A stretch of 64,000 bases of DNA, taken from an uncultured Pelagibacteraceae bacterium (GTDB lineage Bacteria > Pseudomonadota > Alphaproteobacteria > Pelagibacterales > Pelagibacteraceae). The notes below the pieces were generated by a model. It was not told where the DNA came from. It did no database searches and saw only the letters and a program-made list of their open reading frames with translations. A program made the position numbers and the translations under genes. The stretch covers positions 1 to 64,000 of the forward strand of contig CABYCY010000009.1 of the NCBI GenBank assembly GCA_902517615.1, written 5' to 3'. Positions 9,528 to 19,878 of this stretch are shown here, in pieces; within the stretch, counting starts at the first letter, position 1; each line of letters starts with the position of its first letter.

Positions 9528-10042
9528 TATCCTCTTTTTTCTATTATTTCAGAAATTTTTTTATTTCTTATAGCTGAAATCTGTTTTGGTGAACTTTGTT
9601 TCATTAATGCTTTCATTGTAGCTCTGATTACATTATGAGCATTAGAAGTTCCCATTGATTTAGCAACAATATCTTTAACACCTAAAACTTCACATACTGC
9701 CCTAACGGGTCCTCCTGCGATAATGCCTGTTCCTTTTGAAGCAGCTCTTAAAACAATTCTACCAGATCCATCTTTAGCTTTAACATCGTGATGTATGGTT
9801 CTGCCTTCTCTTAAAGGTATATGTGTAAGTTTTCTTCGCGCCATTTCATTTGCTTTTTTAATTGCATCAGGTACTTGCTTAGCTTTAGCATGAGCTATAC
9901 CAATTTTTCCAGCTTGATTTCCAACTACAACAAGGGCTGAAAATCCAAATCTTCTTCCACCCTTAACAACTTTAGTAATTCGATTAATATGAACTAATTT
10001 TTCTAATATATCGTCAGTTTTTTTATCTTTAAAATTTTCCAT
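9527..10042 (-). CDS. rpsE: 30S ribosomal protein S5
   Basis: 171 residues. The double-stranded RNA-binding N-terminal half contains VKGGRRFGFSALVVVGNQAG, and the C-terminal half KGTGIIAGGPVRAVCEVLGV and KSMGTSNAHNVIRAT. S5 lies near the mRNA entrance and the decoding centre and affects accuracy. The gene follows rplR after 2 bp. Its stop overlaps the rplO start, which shows directly that rpmD has been lost from this spot. Confidence 0.98.
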   Translation of the reverse strand: MENFKDKKTDDILEKLVHINRITKVVKGGRRFGFSALVVVGNQAGKIGIAHAKAKQVPDAIKKANEMARRKLTHIPLREGRTIHHDVKAKDGSGRIVLRAASKGTGIIAGGPVRAVCEVLGVKDIVAKSMGTSNAHNVIRATMKALMKQSSPKQISAIRNKKISEIIEKRG

Positions 10043-10044
10043 AA

Positions 10045-10401
10045 TTAAAATTCCATCCCATTTTCTCTTAGAGTTTCAGCAAAAACTTTAATTCTACCAT
10101 GATATTTATATGAGCCTCTATCAAAATAAATTTTACTAATTTTTTTCTCTTGAGCTTTCTTTGCTAATTTTTTAGCAACTAATTTAGATAACTCTGTTTT
10201 GTTAATTTTGTCACCTGATTTTAGATCTTTTTCAACTGATGATGCTGATAATAAAGTTATTTTTTTTATATCATCAATGATTTGTGCTGAAATATTTTTT
10301 GAAGATCTAGAAATACTTAATCTAAATCTATCTTTTGCAGCAACTTTTTTAACTTTGTTGCTCACTCTAAATCTTTTTCTGATACTAGTATTTAGCTTCA
10401 T
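10045..10401 (-). CDS. rplR: 50S ribosomal protein L18
   Basis: 118 residues, the standard size. A basic N-terminus ([23 protein letters not shown]) leads into the conserved fold; the C-terminal [21 protein letters not shown] is the most diagnostic part. L18 binds 5S rRNA with L5 and L25 in the central protuberance. Its start overlaps the rplF stop by one base. Confidence 0.97.
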   Translation of the reverse strand: MKLNTSIRKRFRVSNKVKKVAAKDRFRLSISRSSKNISAQIIDDIKKITLLSASSVEKDLKSGDKINKTELSKLVAKKLAKKAQEKKISKIYFDRGSYKYHGRIKVFAETLRENGMEF

Positions 10402-10940
10402 TATTTTTTCTTTCCTTCTTTTTTAAGAACATACTGACCTTTTTCTCTAACACCTTTGCCTTTGTATGGTTCAATTTTTCTAAAAGTTTTAATTTTTGAT
10501 GCCACTTCACCCACTATCTGTTTATCAGATCCTGTAATTTTTAGTGTTGTTTGTTTTTCAACAGCAATTTTAATACCTTCTGGTATATCAAAGTCAATAT
10601 CATGACTATAACCAAGTTGTAGATTTAACTGATTTCCTTTTAAGGCAGCTCTATATCCAACACCCACTAACTCTAAAGTTTTTTCATATCCTGTGCTTGA
10701 TCCTATTACTGCGTTATTGATTAAACTCCTATTCATACCCCATAGTCTTTTTGAGTTTTGATCTACCTTTTTTGGTTTGATTGAGATTTCTTTTCCTTCT
10801 ATTATATCTAAATTAAACATATCTAAATCAACGTTAACTGATTTTTTTCCTAAAGGTCCTTCAATATTTATAATGTTGCCAGCTAAAGCTACTTTTACTT
10901 TTTCAGGAATTGATATATTTATTTTACCTATTTTAGACAT
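10401..10940 (-). CDS. rplF: 50S ribosomal protein L6
   Basis: 179 residues from the ATG at 10940, which overlaps the rpsH stop as TAATG and gives the expected start [15 protein letters not shown]. The reading frame stays open five codons further upstream, inside rpsH, but that would add MQGIL, which does not fit the family. L6 has two similar alpha/beta domains; the C-terminal one ends in [12 protein letters not shown] and a basic tail. It sits near the factor-binding stalk base of the 50S subunit. Confidence 0.97.
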   Translation of the reverse strand: MSKIGKINISIPEKVKVALAGNIINIEGPLGKKSVNVDLDMFNLDIIEGKEISIKPKKVDQNSKRLWGMNRSLINNAVIGSSTGYEKTLELVGVGYRAALKGNQLNLQLGYSHDIDFDIPEGIKIAVEKQTTLKITGSDKQIVGEVASKIKTFRKIEPYKGKGVREKGQYVLKKEGKKK

Positions 10941-11335
10941 TAAAATACCTTGCAAATAATCTCGCCACCAACTTTTTGTTTTCTTGCATCTATATCAGTC
11001 ATTACTCCTTTTGGAGTTGAAACAATAGCAATCCCTAAACCGTTGTTAATTTTAGGCAAGCTATCTGCAGATGAAAAAATTCTTCTACCCGGTTTTGATA
11101 CTCTTTCAAAAGCACTAATAACAGGATTACCAGAATGATATTTAAGTTCTAATGATAAAATCGGTTTTTTATCTTCAGAACTTACTTTAAAATCTTTTAT
11201 AAAACCCTCATTTTTAAGTATATCAGCAATTTTAGTTTTAAAATTAGATGAAGGTAAATCTACTTTTTTATGATTTCTTGACTGTGCGTTCTTTACTCTT
11301 GCAATCAAATCTCCTATTGGGTCACTTAAACTCAT
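10940..11335 (-). CDS. rpsH: 30S ribosomal protein S8
   Basis: 131 residues, matching the 130 of E. coli. The start SDPIGDLIARVKNAQ and the C-terminal NNGLGIAIVSTPKGVMTDIDA with the final GGEIICKVF are family hallmarks. S8 binds helix 21 of 16S rRNA early in assembly and, in E. coli, also represses the spc operon by binding its mRNA; whether that feedback operates here cannot be seen. Confidence 0.98.
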   Translation of the reverse strand: MSLSDPIGDLIARVKNAQSRNHKKVDLPSSNFKTKIADILKNEGFIKDFKVSSEDKKPILSLELKYHSGNPVISAFERVSKPGRRIFSSADSLPKINNGLGIAIVSTPKGVMTDIDARKQKVGGEIICKVF

Positions 11336-11346
11336 AATTATCCTTT

Positions 11347-11652
11347 CTACCAGCTAGATTTAACTAAGCCTGGTATCTTTCCTTGTAATCCTAATTGTCT
11401 TAATGCAATTCTTGAAATCTTTAATTTTCTATAAACACCATGTGGTCTTCCAGTAATCTCACATCTATTCATAACTCTTATTTTTGCTGAATTTCTTGGT
11501 AATTTTGATAATTTTTGCTGAGCTTTAAATCTTTCTTCTAGTGAAATCTTTTTATCCATTACAATTTTCTTCAAAGCTTTTCTTTTTTTGTAAAGCTTAT
11601 CTGACAACATAATTCTTTTTTTATTTTTATTTACTGCGCTTAATTTAGCCAT
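11347..11652 (-). CDS. rpsN: 30S ribosomal protein S14 (zinc-free form)
   Basis: 101 residues, identical in length to the E. coli protein. The conserved C-terminal half reads NRCEITGRPHGVYRKLKISR and ends in KSSW. Only one cysteine is present, so this is the long form without the CXXC zinc ribbon found in the short paralogue. S14 is in the 30S head. It stands in the usual spc position between L5 and S8, 2 bp after rplE. Confidence 0.97.
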   Translation of the reverse strand: MAKLSAVNKNKKRIMLSDKLYKKRKALKKIVMDKKISLEERFKAQQKLSKLPRNSAKIRVMNRCEITGRPHGVYRKLKISRIALRQLGLQGKIPGLVKSSW

Positions 11653-11654
11653 GA

Positions 11655-12209
11655 TTAGTTATCTCCTTTTTTAATAAATGGAAAATTCATTTTTTCTAAT
11701 AAGGCAAAACTGTGATCTTTGCTGATTGCTTTAATTACTATTACTATATCTAAACCTCTAACTTTATCTGCTCTATCAAAGCTTACTTCAGGAAAAATTA
11801 TATGTTCTTTTATTCCAAAGGTATAATTTCCAAATTTATCAAAACCTTTAGAAGATAATCCTCTAAAATCTTTTATTCTTGGAAGAGCTATATTTACTAG
11901 TCTATCTAAAAATTCATACATTTTATTTTTTCTGAGAGTTACTTTAAGTCCAGCATTTGAGCCTTTCCTTGTTTTAAAATTAGCAACTGACTTTTTAAAC
12001 TTTGTAATAACAGGCTTTTGTCCAGTAATTTTTGACATATCTTCTTCACAAGATTTTAAAATTTTTGAGTCAGTTCCATCCAAACCAAGGCCCATATTCA
12101 ATACAACTTTTTCAATTTTAGGTGCCATAAAAATATTTTTGAGACCAAATTGTTCTTTTAAAGCTGGTTGAATTTCTTTTGTTAATGTTTCTTTTAATCT
12201 TGGTATCAT
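11655..12209 (-). CDS. rplE: 50S ribosomal protein L5
   Basis: 184 residues. Motifs GLKNIFMAPKIEKVVLNMGL, TGQKPVITKFKKSVANFK and FGIKEHIIFPEV are those of L5. The protein binds 5S rRNA, forms part of the central protuberance and bridges to S13. Its start overlaps the rplX stop by one base, in the invariant order L14-L24-L5-S14. Confidence 0.98.
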   Translation of the reverse strand: MIPRLKETLTKEIQPALKEQFGLKNIFMAPKIEKVVLNMGLGLDGTDSKILKSCEEDMSKITGQKPVITKFKKSVANFKTRKGSNAGLKVTLRKNKMYEFLDRLVNIALPRIKDFRGLSSKGFDKFGNYTFGIKEHIIFPEVSFDRADKVRGLDIVIVIKAISKDHSFALLEKMNFPFIKKGDN

Positions 12210-12454
12210 TATTTTTTAGCCTCTTTTTTTTTTATATCTTTTTCATCAATTAATTTTAGATTTGAAATATGTATAAAGCTTTCTTTAGGGAAAATTCCAC
12301 CTTTTTTTTCTTTTGTTGTTTTTACGTGCTTTTTTACCATATTAATTTCTTTTACTTTTGCTCTATTATTTGGTCTATCAATTTCAATTACTTCGCCTTC
12401 TTTTTTTTTATCTTTCCCAGCTAAAATTCTTACTTTTAAACCTTTTTTTATCAT
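12209..12454 (-). CDS. rplX: 50S ribosomal protein L24 (short)
   Basis: 81 residues against about 104 in E. coli. The KOW motif is clear ([17 protein letters not shown]) and is followed by [16 protein letters not shown]. The C-terminal part is shortened and ends in a Lys/Glu run. L24 starts assembly of the 50S subunit and lies at the tunnel exit. The short length is probably real because the stop codon overlaps the following rplE start; no frameshift is needed to explain it. Confidence 0.95.
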   Translation of the reverse strand: MIKKGLKVRILAGKDKKKEGEVIEIDRPNNRAKVKEINMVKKHVKTTKEKKGGIFPKESFIHISNLKLIDEKDIKKKEAKK

Positions 12455-12455
12455 T

Positions 12456-12824
12456 TTATAAAACCTCCGGTGCTAGAGATATAATTTTCATTTGTCCTCT
12501 ACTTCTAAGTTCTCTTGTGACAGGTCCAAAAATCCTAGTTCCTACTGGTTCTCCTTTTTCGTCAACTAAAACTGCAGCATTATTATCAAATTTAACTTTT
12601 GATCCATCATTTCTATGAATACCTTTTTTAACTCTTACCACCACTGCTTTATGTACAGTTCCTTTTTTAACTTTCCCTTTCGGGATAGCTTCTTTAACTG
12701 CGATTACAATCGTATCACCGATACTTGCATATCTTCTTTTAGATCCACCAAGTACTTTTATACATTCTATTCTTTTTGCGCCTGTATTATCTGCTACTTG
12801 TAATTCAGTTTGAACACCAATCAT
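12456..12824 (-). CDS. rplN: 50S ribosomal protein L14
   Basis: 122 residues, nearly constant in bacteria. [19 protein letters not shown] at the start and [13 protein letters not shown] near the end identify it. L14 lies at the subunit interface, contacts 16S rRNA in bridge B8 and is the docking site for the silencing factor RsfS. It follows the rpsQ gene with a one-base overlap, the normal start of the spc section. Confidence 0.98.
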   Translation of the reverse strand: MIGVQTELQVADNTGAKRIECIKVLGGSKRRYASIGDTIVIAVKEAIPKGKVKKGTVHKAVVVRVKKGIHRNDGSKVKFDNNAAVLVDEKGEPVGTRIFGPVTRELRSRGQMKIISLAPEVL

Positions 12825-13060
12825 TATTTTATACTTTCTATAACTTGAAATTTTTTATTTTTAGAAAATGGTTTGCTTTCAATTATTGACACCTTATCAC
12901 CAGTTTTAAATTTATTATTTTCATCGTGAGCATTGTAATTTTTTCTAACTCTGATTACTTTTTTAAGAACAGGGTGTGAATATCTACGCTCTACCATAAC
13001 TGTAATAGTTTTATTAGGTTTGTCACTTATTACTACTCCAGTTAATATTTTTTTAGGCAT
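12824..13060 (-). CDS. rpsQ: 30S ribosomal protein S17
   Basis: 78 residues. The OB-fold signature lies in [20 protein letters not shown] and the loop segment [20 protein letters not shown]17 is a primary binder of the 5' domain of 16S rRNA. It starts inside the last codons of rpmC (8-bp overlap), so the two are translationally linked. Confidence 0.97.
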   Translation of the reverse strand: MPKKILTGVVISDKPNKTITVMVERRYSHPVLKKVIRVRKNYNAHDENNKFKTGDKVSIIESKPFSKNKKFQVIESIK

Positions 13061-13244
13061 TCATTTTTCCTTTTAAAATTGTTTTTAATCTCGCTATTGT
13101 CTTTCTTGTTTCACCAATCTTTGCTGGGTTTGTTACTTGTGAATTCATTTTTTGAAACCTAAAATTAAATAGGTCTTTCTTATGTTTATCTATATTTTTA
13201 ATAACTTCATCTTTAGATAACTTTTTAATTTCTTGTTTTTTCAT
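13053..13244 (-). CDS. rpmC: 50S ribosomal protein L29
   Basis: 63 residues, all helical as expected. The motif [19 protein letters not shown] and the [11 protein letters not shown] helix are characteristic. L29 lies next to L23 at the tunnel exit and is part of the docking site for chaperones and the signal recognition particle. Start shares a base with the rplP stop. Confidence 0.96.
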   Translation of the reverse strand: MKKQEIKKLSKDEVIKNIDKHKKDLFNFRFQKMNSQVTNPAKIGETRKTIARLKTILKGKMNA

Positions 13245-13654
13245 TATGCAAATCTTTTAATTGTTTTAGTTTTTATAGGTAGTTTAGCTGATGCTTTATA
13301 TAAAGCTTCTTTAGCAATTTGTTCAGAAACACCATCGACTTCAAATAATATTCTTCCTGGTTTTACTCTACATGCAAAATATTCTGGTGAACCTTTGCCT
13401 TTACCCATTCTTACTTCAATCGGTTTTTTAGAAACTGGTATGTTAGGAAATATTCTTGTCCAAACTCTACCTTGTCTTTTCATATGTCTTGTTAAAGCAA
13501 CTCTGGCTGCCTCTATTTGTTTTCCAGTAACTCTTTCTGGCTGTAATGCTTTTAATGCATAAGCACCATAATTAATAGTACTTGCTCTAGTAGCGTTACC
13601 ATGAATTCTACCTTTATGTGCTTTTCTCCATTTTGTTCTAACTGGTTGAAGCAT
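13244..13654 (-). CDS. rplP: 50S ribosomal protein L16
   Basis: 136 residues, exactly the E. coli length. [19 protein letters not shown] at the start and [16 protein letters not shown] with [18 protein letters not shown] in the middle are the most conserved L16 segments. It organises the A-site tRNA region of the 50S subunit. One-base overlap with the rpsC stop. Confidence 0.98.
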   Translation of the reverse strand: MLQPVRTKWRKAHKGRIHGNATRASTINYGAYALKALQPERVTGKQIEAARVALTRHMKRQGRVWTRIFPNIPVSKKPIEVRMGKGKGSPEYFACRVKPGRILFEVDGVSEQIAKEALYKASAKLPIKTKTIKRFA

Positions 13655-14334
13655 TATTGTTTGCCTTCCTTTGGTGTTACTTTATTTGTCTCTTGGCTAA
13701 ACTCTCTTGCAAAAACTTCACCTTTATAGATCCAAACTTTAATACCAATAATTCCATAAGTTGTTAGAGCTTCAGCTTCAGCATAATCTATATCAGCTCT
13801 TAAAGTATGAGAAGGTATGCTTCCATCCCTTAACCATTCTGTTCTTGCAATTTCATTTCCCCCAAGTCTTCCACTAACAGATACTTTTATTCCTTTAGCT
13901 CCTAATCTAATACATGATTGCATAGCTCTTTTCATTGCTCGTCTGTATGAAATTCTTTTAACAAGTTGTTGAGCTATATTTTCTGCTACTAAATAAGCAT
14001 TAGTCTCAGGTTTTTTTACTTCTTTAATATTAAGATTTACTTCATTTGTTGTAAATTTTGACAAATTATTCTTGATTTTATCAATATCACTTCCTTTTTT
14101 ACCGATTACAAAACCAGGTCTGGATGTGTAAATAGTAACGTAACATTTGTTTGATGTTCTCTCTATCATAACTTTAGACACACCAGAATTAATTACATTT
14201 TTTTTGATATATTCCCTAATTTTAAAATCTTCAATTAAATAATTTCCAAAATCTTTTTTCTTTGCATACCAAACAGAGTCCCATCCTCTGTTGACACCTA
14301 ATCTAAAACCTACAGGATTAACTTTTTGTCCCAT
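13654..14334 (-). CDS. rpsC: 30S ribosomal protein S3
   Basis: 226 residues. [20 protein letters not shown] is the standard start; a KH RNA-binding domain follows with the GXXG loop in [12 protein letters not shown]. The C-terminal domain has [13 protein letters not shown] and the basic loop that lines the mRNA entry pore. The start lies inside rplV (17-bp overlap), the largest overlap in the ribosomal block. Confidence 0.98.
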   Translation of the reverse strand: MGQKVNPVGFRLGVNRGWDSVWYAKKKDFGNYLIEDFKIREYIKKNVINSGVSKVMIERTSNKCYVTIYTSRPGFVIGKKGSDIDKIKNNLSKFTTNEVNLNIKEVKKPETNAYLVAENIAQQLVKRISYRRAMKRAMQSCIRLGAKGIKVSVSGRLGGNEIARTEWLRDGSIPSHTLRADIDYAEAEALTTYGIIGIKVWIYKGEVFAREFSQETNKVTPKEGKQ

Positions 14335-14716
14335 GTTTCTCCATTTGTTTTGCTTCTGATAATATTATTGTCACCGTAGACCAAGGTTTTAAAATTGGCG
14401 CTGCCCTACCTTTGGCTCTTGGTCTAAATCTTTTCATAACAATTTTTTTTCCGCAATAAGCTTCTTTAACAATTAATTTATCAATATCGTATTGAAAATT
14501 ATTTTCAGCATTAGCGACAGCTGAACTAATTGTTTTTCTTACATCTCTAGTAATTCTTTTTTCAGAAAACTGTAAATCTCTAATGGCTGCGTCTACTTTT
14601 TTCCCAACAATACTTTTTAGTATTGGGTTAAGTTTTCTTACACTTGTTCTAACTCCATTATTAATAGACTTTACTGTCTTATCTTTATTTTTATCTATTT
14701 TCTTTTTTTTACTCAT
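14318..14716 (-). CDS. rplV: 50S ribosomal protein L22
   Basis: 132 residues against 110 in E. coli; about 20 extra Lys-rich residues come first ([17 protein letters not shown]). The core contains [20 protein letters not shown] and the tunnel hairpin [19 protein letters not shown], the region where macrolide resistance mutations arise in other bacteria. No alternative ATG exists between the first codon and the core. L22 lines the peptide tunnel. The end overlaps rpsC by 17 bp. Confidence 0.96.
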   Translation of the reverse strand: MSKKKKIDKNKDKTVKSINNGVRTSVRKLNPILKSIVGKKVDAAIRDLQFSEKRITRDVRKTISSAVANAENNFQYDIDKLIVKEAYCGKKIVMKRFRPRAKGRAAPILKPWSTVTIILSEAKQMEKHGTKS

Positions 14717-14718
14717 AA

Positions 14719-15009
14719 TTATTTTTTCTCAGCTGGTTTAGCTTTTTTGTCTGCAGGCGTGTGGCCAAAAAATGTTCTTGTTGGTGAAAATTCACCTAAT
14801 TTATGTCCTACCATATCTTCTGATATAGTGATTGGTATAAATTTTTTACCATTGTAAATTTGAAAACTAACTCCCACAAAATCTGGTAAAATAGTCGATT
14901 TTCTAGACCAAGTTTTAATAGGAATTCTTTTTGGGTCAACTTTGTATTTATCAACTTTTTTCATTAAACTTTCTTCAACAAAAGGTCCTTTCCAAACTGC
15001 TCTAGCCAT
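14719..15009 (-). CDS. rpsS: 30S ribosomal protein S19
   Basis: 96 residues. The start [18 protein letters not shown] and the central [20 protein letters not shown] with [16 protein letters not shown] leave no doubt. S19 pairs with S13 in the 30S head and contacts the A-site finger. One-base overlap with rplB before it, 2 bp to rplV after it. Confidence 0.98.
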   Translation of the reverse strand: MARAVWKGPFVEESLMKKVDKYKVDPKRIPIKTWSRKSTILPDFVGVSFQIYNGKKFIPITISEDMVGHKLGEFSPTRTFFGHTPADKKAKPAEKK

Positions 15010-15848
15010 TACTTAGTATCCTTCCTTTTATTTCTTCTCTTTACTATAAACTTGTCTGTTCTCTTATTATCTCTAGTTTTTAATCCTTTGGCTGACTGTC
15101 CTGTTGGAGAAACAGGATGTCTTCCTCCGGCAGATTTACCTTCACCACCACCGTGTGGGTGATCTACAGGATTTTTAACTACACCTCTAGTATGTGGTTT
15201 TCTACCTAGCCATCTCGATCTACCAGCTTTACCTATTTTAATATTTTTTTGATCTGGATTGCTTAAAATCCCTATAGTAGCTAAAGATCTAGAATCTATT
15301 TTTCTTACTTCTCCAGATGCTAATTTAATTAAACTATAGTTCCCGTCTAAACCACTAATTGTAACAGAAGATCCTGCTGCTCTAGCTATTTTGCCGCCAC
15401 CACCAGGCTGTATTTCAACATTATGAATGTTTATGCCTACAGGTATATCTTGTAATGGCATACAATTACCTATTTTAATTTCTTTTTTTGATCCACTTTC
15501 TATTTTATCACCAACTTTAACTTTTTGTGGCGCTAAAAAATAAGCGTGAGTTCCATCTTCAAACTTAACTAACATAATATAACAAGATCTATTTGGATCG
15601 TATTCAATTCTTTCGACTGTGGCTTGCATGTCGAATTTTTTTCTATAGAAATCTACATGTCTGTACATTTTTTTATGACCACCAGCTCTATTTATAGAAG
15701 TTATATGGCCATTATTGTTTCTACCTTTCATGGCATTTTTGGCTGAAACAAGTGTTTTAAAAGGTTTGCCTTTCCACAGACCTGACCTATCAACTAAAAT
15801 AGTCCCTCTAGTTGATTTTGTATACGGTTTAAAAGTTTTTAATGCCAT
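15009..15848 (-). CDS. rplB: 50S ribosomal protein L2
   Basis: 279 residues. The middle region with [18 protein letters not shown] and the C-terminal loop [20 protein letters not shown], containing the conserved histidine needed for peptidyl transferase activity, identify L2. It binds 23S rRNA domain IV and is essential for subunit association. It follows rplW after 3 bp in the invariant L3-L4-L23-L2-S19 order. Confidence 0.98.
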   Translation of the reverse strand: MALKTFKPYTKSTRGTILVDRSGLWKGKPFKTLVSAKNAMKGRNNNGHITSINRAGGHKKMYRHVDFYRKKFDMQATVERIEYDPNRSCYIMLVKFEDGTHAYFLAPQKVKVGDKIESGSKKEIKIGNCMPLQDIPVGINIHNVEIQPGGGGKIARAAGSSVTISGLDGNYSLIKLASGEVRKIDSRSLATIGILSNPDQKNIKIGKAGRSRWLGRKPHTRGVVKNPVDHPHGGGEGKSAGGRHPVSPTGQSAKGLKTRDNKRTDKFIVKRRNKRKDTK

Positions 15849-15851
15849 ACT

Positions 15852-16145
15852 TTAAATTCCTGTTGTTAAATCAATACTTTGACCTTTTTTAAGTGTAATT
15901 ATTGCTTTTTTATAACCTGATACTTTAACTTTCTTACCTCTAGTAATTTTCGTTCTATTTTTTTTGTTTATAATATTAATCTTTGTAACATTAACTTTAA
16001 AAATTTTTTCAATATTTTTTTTAAGATTTATTTTATTTGCTCCATCAGGTACTTTAAAAACTATTTTATTAAATTCTGACAAATTAGTTGTTTTTTCTGT
16101 AACAACAGGAGAAAGAATTTTGTCATATAAATGAATTTTTTCCAT
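15852..16145 (-). CDS. rplW: 50S ribosomal protein L23
   Basis: 97 residues. The opening ILSPVVTEKTTNLSEFNKIVF and the flexible basic loop KKNRTKITRGKKVKVSGYKKA match L23, the tunnel-exit protein that binds trigger factor and the signal recognition particle. One bp separates it from rplD. Confidence 0.96.
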   Translation of the reverse strand: MEKIHLYDKILSPVVTEKTTNLSEFNKIVFKVPDGANKINLKKNIEKIFKVNVTKINIINKKNRTKITRGKKVKVSGYKKAIITLKKGQSIDLTTGI

Positions 16146-16146
16146 T

Positions 16147-16770
16147 TTATGAATATCTCTTTTCTAATTCCTTTACCGAACTTTCTGTAAAGACAACTTT
16201 TTTATATTTAATTATATCATAGGCACTAAAATGATTTACATCTGTTAATTTTATGTTTGGAATATTTCTTGTTGATTTTTCAATTTTTTCTTTAGAATTC
16301 TTATCTAATATTAAAAGTGAATTTGTAATTTCAAGTTTATTAATTATAGAATTCATTTCCTTAGTTTTTTTAATCTCAGAATTTAAATCGTTTAAAATTA
16401 CTAAATTTTTACTTTTATTCTTCTCTGTAATTAATGAAGCTATACTTTGTTTTTTTTCATTCTTATTCAATTTTCTTTTTTTATAGGCCAACTCTCCTTT
16501 TGGTCCGTGAGCTACACCTCCACCAACGAATATTGGTGCTTTTCTACTTGCGTGTCTTGCTCCACCAGTACCTTTTTGAGCATAAATTTTCGATGTTGGT
16601 CCTCTAACTTCATTTTGTTGCTTGGTTTTAGCATGTCTGCCTTTATAATTAGCATTTGTTTTATAAAGAACGCTGCTAACTAATCTATTATTTACTCGAG
16701 TAAAAAAGATTTTATCTAGAACTTCAATACTATCTTTTTTTCCATCAATGCTAATTTTATCTAATTTCAT
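16147..16770 (-). CDS. rplD: 50S ribosomal protein L4
   Basis: 207 residues. The extended tunnel loop KTKQQNEVRGPTSKIYAQKGTGGARHASRK with the FVGGGVAHGPK segment is unmistakable, and the C-terminal half is the alpha/beta domain. In E. coli L4 represses the S10 operon through the leader of rpsJ; here rpsJ directly follows fusA with no leader, so that control is unlikely to exist in the same form. Start shares a base with the rplC stop. Confidence 0.97.
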   Translation of the reverse strand: MKLDKISIDGKKDSIEVLDKIFFTRVNNRLVSSVLYKTNANYKGRHAKTKQQNEVRGPTSKIYAQKGTGGARHASRKAPIFVGGGVAHGPKGELAYKKRKLNKNEKKQSIASLITEKNKSKNLVILNDLNSEIKKTKEMNSIINKLEITNSLLILDKNSKEKIEKSTRNIPNIKLTDVNHFSAYDIIKYKKVVFTESSVKELEKRYS

Positions 16771-17480
16771 TATTTTTTCTTTTTATCAGGGGTTTTTTTA
16801 GCTTCTTCAGCAGCAGCTAGTTTTTCAGTTATTGTCATTTTATTAATATTTTTAACCGAACCTTTAACCATCACTTCTGTATTTTTTGTACCTGGTATTG
16901 ATCCTTTTAAGTAAAGTAATTCATTTTCTAAATCAGTTTTGATAATCTCAATATTTTGCATTGTTCTTAATTTATCACCCATATGACCAGCCATTTTTTT
17001 TCCCTTAAAAACTTTACCTGGATCTTGACTATGGCCAGTTGAACCATGAGCTCTATGAGATACTGATACTCCATGACTCGCTCTTAGGCCGCCAAAGTTA
17101 TGTCTTTTCATTACTCCTGCAAATCCTTTTCCTATTGTTTTTGACCTTGTGTCTACAAATTTTATGTCCTTGAATATTTCCAAACCAAACTCATTTCCTT
17201 CTTTGTATGCTGAAGTATCGTTTACTCTAAATTCTTTAAGTTTTTTCTTAGCTTCAGTGTTTTTTTTAGCAAAAACACCTTTCATAGCTTTCGTTAATTT
17301 TGAATTTTTAATTTTACCATACCCAAGTTGGACTGCTTTATAACCTCTTTTTTCCTCTTCAATAACATGTATTACTCTAGCCTTCTCAACTTTTAATACA
17401 GTTACCGGCACCAATTGACCAGATTTATAAAACTCTCTAGTCATACCTATTTTTTTTCCTAATAAAGCAATCTCACTCAT
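16770..17480 (-). CDS. rplC: 50S ribosomal protein L3
   Basis: 236 residues, with about 25 more than E. coli at the C-terminus (EEAKKTPDKKKK). MTREFYKSGQLVPVTVLKVE at the start and SVSHRAHGSTGHSQDPGKVF, including the glutamine methylated by PrmB in other bacteria, are conserved. The central loop reaches the peptidyl transferase centre. Two bp after rpsJ. Confidence 0.98.
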   Translation of the reverse strand: MSEIALLGKKIGMTREFYKSGQLVPVTVLKVEKARVIHVIEEEKRGYKAVQLGYGKIKNSKLTKAMKGVFAKKNTEAKKKLKEFRVNDTSAYKEGNEFGLEIFKDIKFVDTRSKTIGKGFAGVMKRHNFGGLRASHGVSVSHRAHGSTGHSQDPGKVFKGKKMAGHMGDKLRTMQNIEIIKTDLENELLYLKGSIPGTKNTEVMVKGSVKNINKMTITEKLAAAEEAKKTPDKKKK

Positions 17481-17482
17481 AG

Positions 17483-17791
17483 TTAAATTTTTATCTCCAC
17501 ATCTACACCTGAAGCTAAATCCAATTTCATTAATGCTTCTACTGTTTGAGGTGTTGGTTCAATAATATCTATTAATCTTTTATGTGTTCTTGACTCAAAT
17601 TGTTCTCTACTTTTTTTATCAATATGTGGTGATCTTAATACAGTATATCTTTCAATACGAGTTGGTAATGGTATTGGTCCTTTGATAGTTGCACCTGTTC
17701 TTTTAACAGTATTTACAATCTCTTCTGTAGAGGCATCTAGAACTTTATTATCGTAAGCTCTTAATTTAATTCTAATATTCTGTTTTTCCAT
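17483..17791 (-). CDS. rpsJ: 30S ribosomal protein S10
   Basis: 102 residues. [20 protein letters not shown] and the loop [20 protein letters not shown] are the standard S10 motifs. Besides its place in the 30S head, S10 (NusE) joins NusB and NusG in antitermination. It normally heads the S10 operon behind a long leader, but here starts 2 bp after the fusA stop codon, so the str and S10 operons appear to be fused into one transcript. tuf, often located between fusA and rpsJ, is absent here. Confidence 0.98.
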   Translation of the reverse strand: MEKQNIRIKLRAYDNKVLDASTEEIVNTVKRTGATIKGPIPLPTRIERYTVLRSPHIDKKSREQFESRTHKRLIDIIEPTPQTVEALMKLDLASGVDVEIKI

Positions 17792-17793
17792 AA

Positions 17794-19872
17794 TTATCCT
17801 GCTATCTTCTTCGTTACTTCGTCTTGAACATTTTGTGGAACTTTTGAATAATGATCAAAAAACATAGAGTATTGTGCTCTGCCTTGAGACATAGACCTTA
17901 AATTATTTATATATCCAAACATGTTTGCTAGTGGAACCATTGCCGTTATTACAGTTGCATTACCTCTTTGTTCTTGTGTACTTATTTGACCTCTTCTACT
18001 ATTTAAGTCACCTATAACATCTCCCATGTAATCTTCGGGAGTTACAACCTCTACTCTCATAACAGGCTCTAATAATTTTAATCCACCTTTTGTGCAAGCT
18101 TCTTTAAAACATGCTCTACTTGCCAATTCAAAAGCTAATACACTCGAATCAACATCATGGTGAAGTCCATCTAAAATAGTCACTTTATAATCTATCATTG
18201 GAAAACCAGCTAAAATTCCAGTATCTGAAACTGTTTCAATTCCTTTTTCAACACCTGGAATAAATTCTTTTGGAATTGCCCCACCTTTAATTTTACTTTC
18301 AACATCTCTACCTTTGCCAGGCTCTTGAGGTTCTACTAAAAGCTTAACTTTTGCAAATTGTCCGGCACCACCACTTTGTTTTTTGTGAATATATTCAACT
18401 TCTGAAGCGGATTCTATTGTTTCTCTATAAGCAACTTGTGGAGCTCCAACATTAGCCTCTACCTTGAATTCTCTCTTCATTCTATCTACAATAATATCTA
18501 AGTGCAATTCTCCCATTCCTTTTATAATTGTTTGACCAGACTCTTCATCAGATGTAACTCTAAAAGAAGGATCTTCTTTAGCCAATCTACCTAAAGCCTC
18601 TCCCATTTTTTCTTGGTCAGCTTTTGTTTTGGGTTCAACTGCAATCTCAATAACTGGATCAGGGAATTCCATTGGTTCAAGCAGAATAGAATTTTCTTTG
18701 TCACATAAAGTGTGACCTGTTATAGTATTTTTAAGTCCAGCTAAAGCTACTATATCACCAGCATTAGCTTCTTTAATATCTTCTCGAGAGTTTGCATGCA
18801 TCAAAAGCATTCTGCCAACTCTCTCCTCTTTCTCTTTTGAAGAGTTAAAAACTGCTGTTCCTGTTTTGATTGTCCCTGAATAAATTCTAATGAAAGTTAA
18901 TGAACCAACAAATGGATCATTAGCAACTTTAAAGGCTAAAGCTGAAAATGGAACACTATCTTCAAATTTCATTTCCATCTCTTCTTCTGTACCTAGTTTA
19001 GTTCCCTTAATAGAGCCTATATCAACTGGGCTTGGTAAATAATTTACAACAGCATCTAGTAAAGGTTGGACACCTTTATTTTTGAATGCTGAACCAGTTA
19101 GAACTGGAACAAAACTAAAGTTTAGAGTTCCTTTTCTAATACATTTAACTAAATCTTCTTCTTTGATTTCATCACCATTTAGATAAGCTTCCATTAACTT
19201 TTCATCTTGTTCAACTGCTGTTTCTACTAATTCTGTTCTATATTTTTCAGAAATTTCTTTTAAGTCTTCAGGAATTTCTTTATATTCCCACTCTGCTCCA
19301 AGAGCTTCATTTTTCCAGACCTGAGCTTTCATTTTAACTAGATCAACTACACCAGATAAAGAAGCTTCTGCACCAATTGGAACTTGAAGAACTAAAGGTT
19401 TTGCACCTAATCTATCTCTAATCATGTCTACACATCTAAAAAAATCTGCACCAGTTCTATCTAATTTGTTAACAAAACAAATCCTTGGTACTTTATACTT
19501 ATCAGCTTGTCTCCATACTGTTTCTGATTGAGGTTCTACACCTGCAACACCATCAAAAACTGCAACAGCGCCATCTAAAACTTTTAAAGATCTCTCAACT
19601 TCAATTGTAAAATCTACATGACCAGGAGTATCAATAATATTGATTCTATGATCATTCCAAAAACAAGTAGTGGCAGCAGAAGTGATAGTAATACCTCTTT
19701 CTTGTTCTTGCTCCATCCAATCCATTGTTGCAGCGCCATCATGCACTTCACCAATTTTATGACTTTTACCTGTGTAGTACAATACTCGTTCAGTGGTAGT
19801 CGTTTTACCTGCATCTATGTGAGCCATGATCCCAATATTTCTATATTTTTCTAAAGTATGAGTTCTAGCCAT
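17794..19872 (-). CDS. fusA: translation elongation factor G
   Basis: 692 residues, the normal five-domain length. GTPase motifs are [15 protein letters not shown] (G1), [11 protein letters not shown] (G2), DTPGHVDF (G3) and NKLD (G4). Domain IV shows [19 protein letters not shown] and domain [24 protein letters not shown] drives translocation and, with ribosome recycling factor, subunit splitting. It lies 6 bp after rpsG and 2 bp before rpsJ. Confidence 0.98.
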   Translation of the reverse strand: MARTHTLEKYRNIGIMAHIDAGKTTTTERVLYYTGKSHKIGEVHDGAATMDWMEQEQERGITITSAATTCFWNDHRINIIDTPGHVDFTIEVERSLKVLDGAVAVFDGVAGVEPQSETVWRQADKYKVPRICFVNKLDRTGADFFRCVDMIRDRLGAKPLVLQVPIGAEASLSGVVDLVKMKAQVWKNEALGAEWEYKEIPEDLKEISEKYRTELVETAVEQDEKLMEAYLNGDEIKEEDLVKCIRKGTLNFSFVPVLTGSAFKNKGVQPLLDAVVNYLPSPVDIGSIKGTKLGTEEEMEMKFEDSVPFSALAFKVANDPFVGSLTFIRIYSGTIKTGTAVFNSSKEKEERVGRMLLMHANSREDIKEANAGDIVALAGLKNTITGHTLCDKENSILLEPMEFPDPVIEIAVEPKTKADQEKMGEALGRLAKEDPSFRVTSDEESGQTIIKGMGELHLDIIVDRMKREFKVEANVGAPQVAYRETIESASEVEYIHKKQSGGAGQFAKVKLLVEPQEPGKGRDVESKIKGGAIPKEFIPGVEKGIETVSDTGILAGFPMIDYKVTILDGLHHDVDSSVLAFELASRACFKEACTKGGLKLLEPVMRVEVVTPEDYMGDVIGDLNSRRGQISTQEQRGNATVITAMVPLANMFGYINNLRSMSQGRAQYSMFFDHYSKVPQNVQDEVTKKIAG

Positions 19873-19878
19873 GATTTA

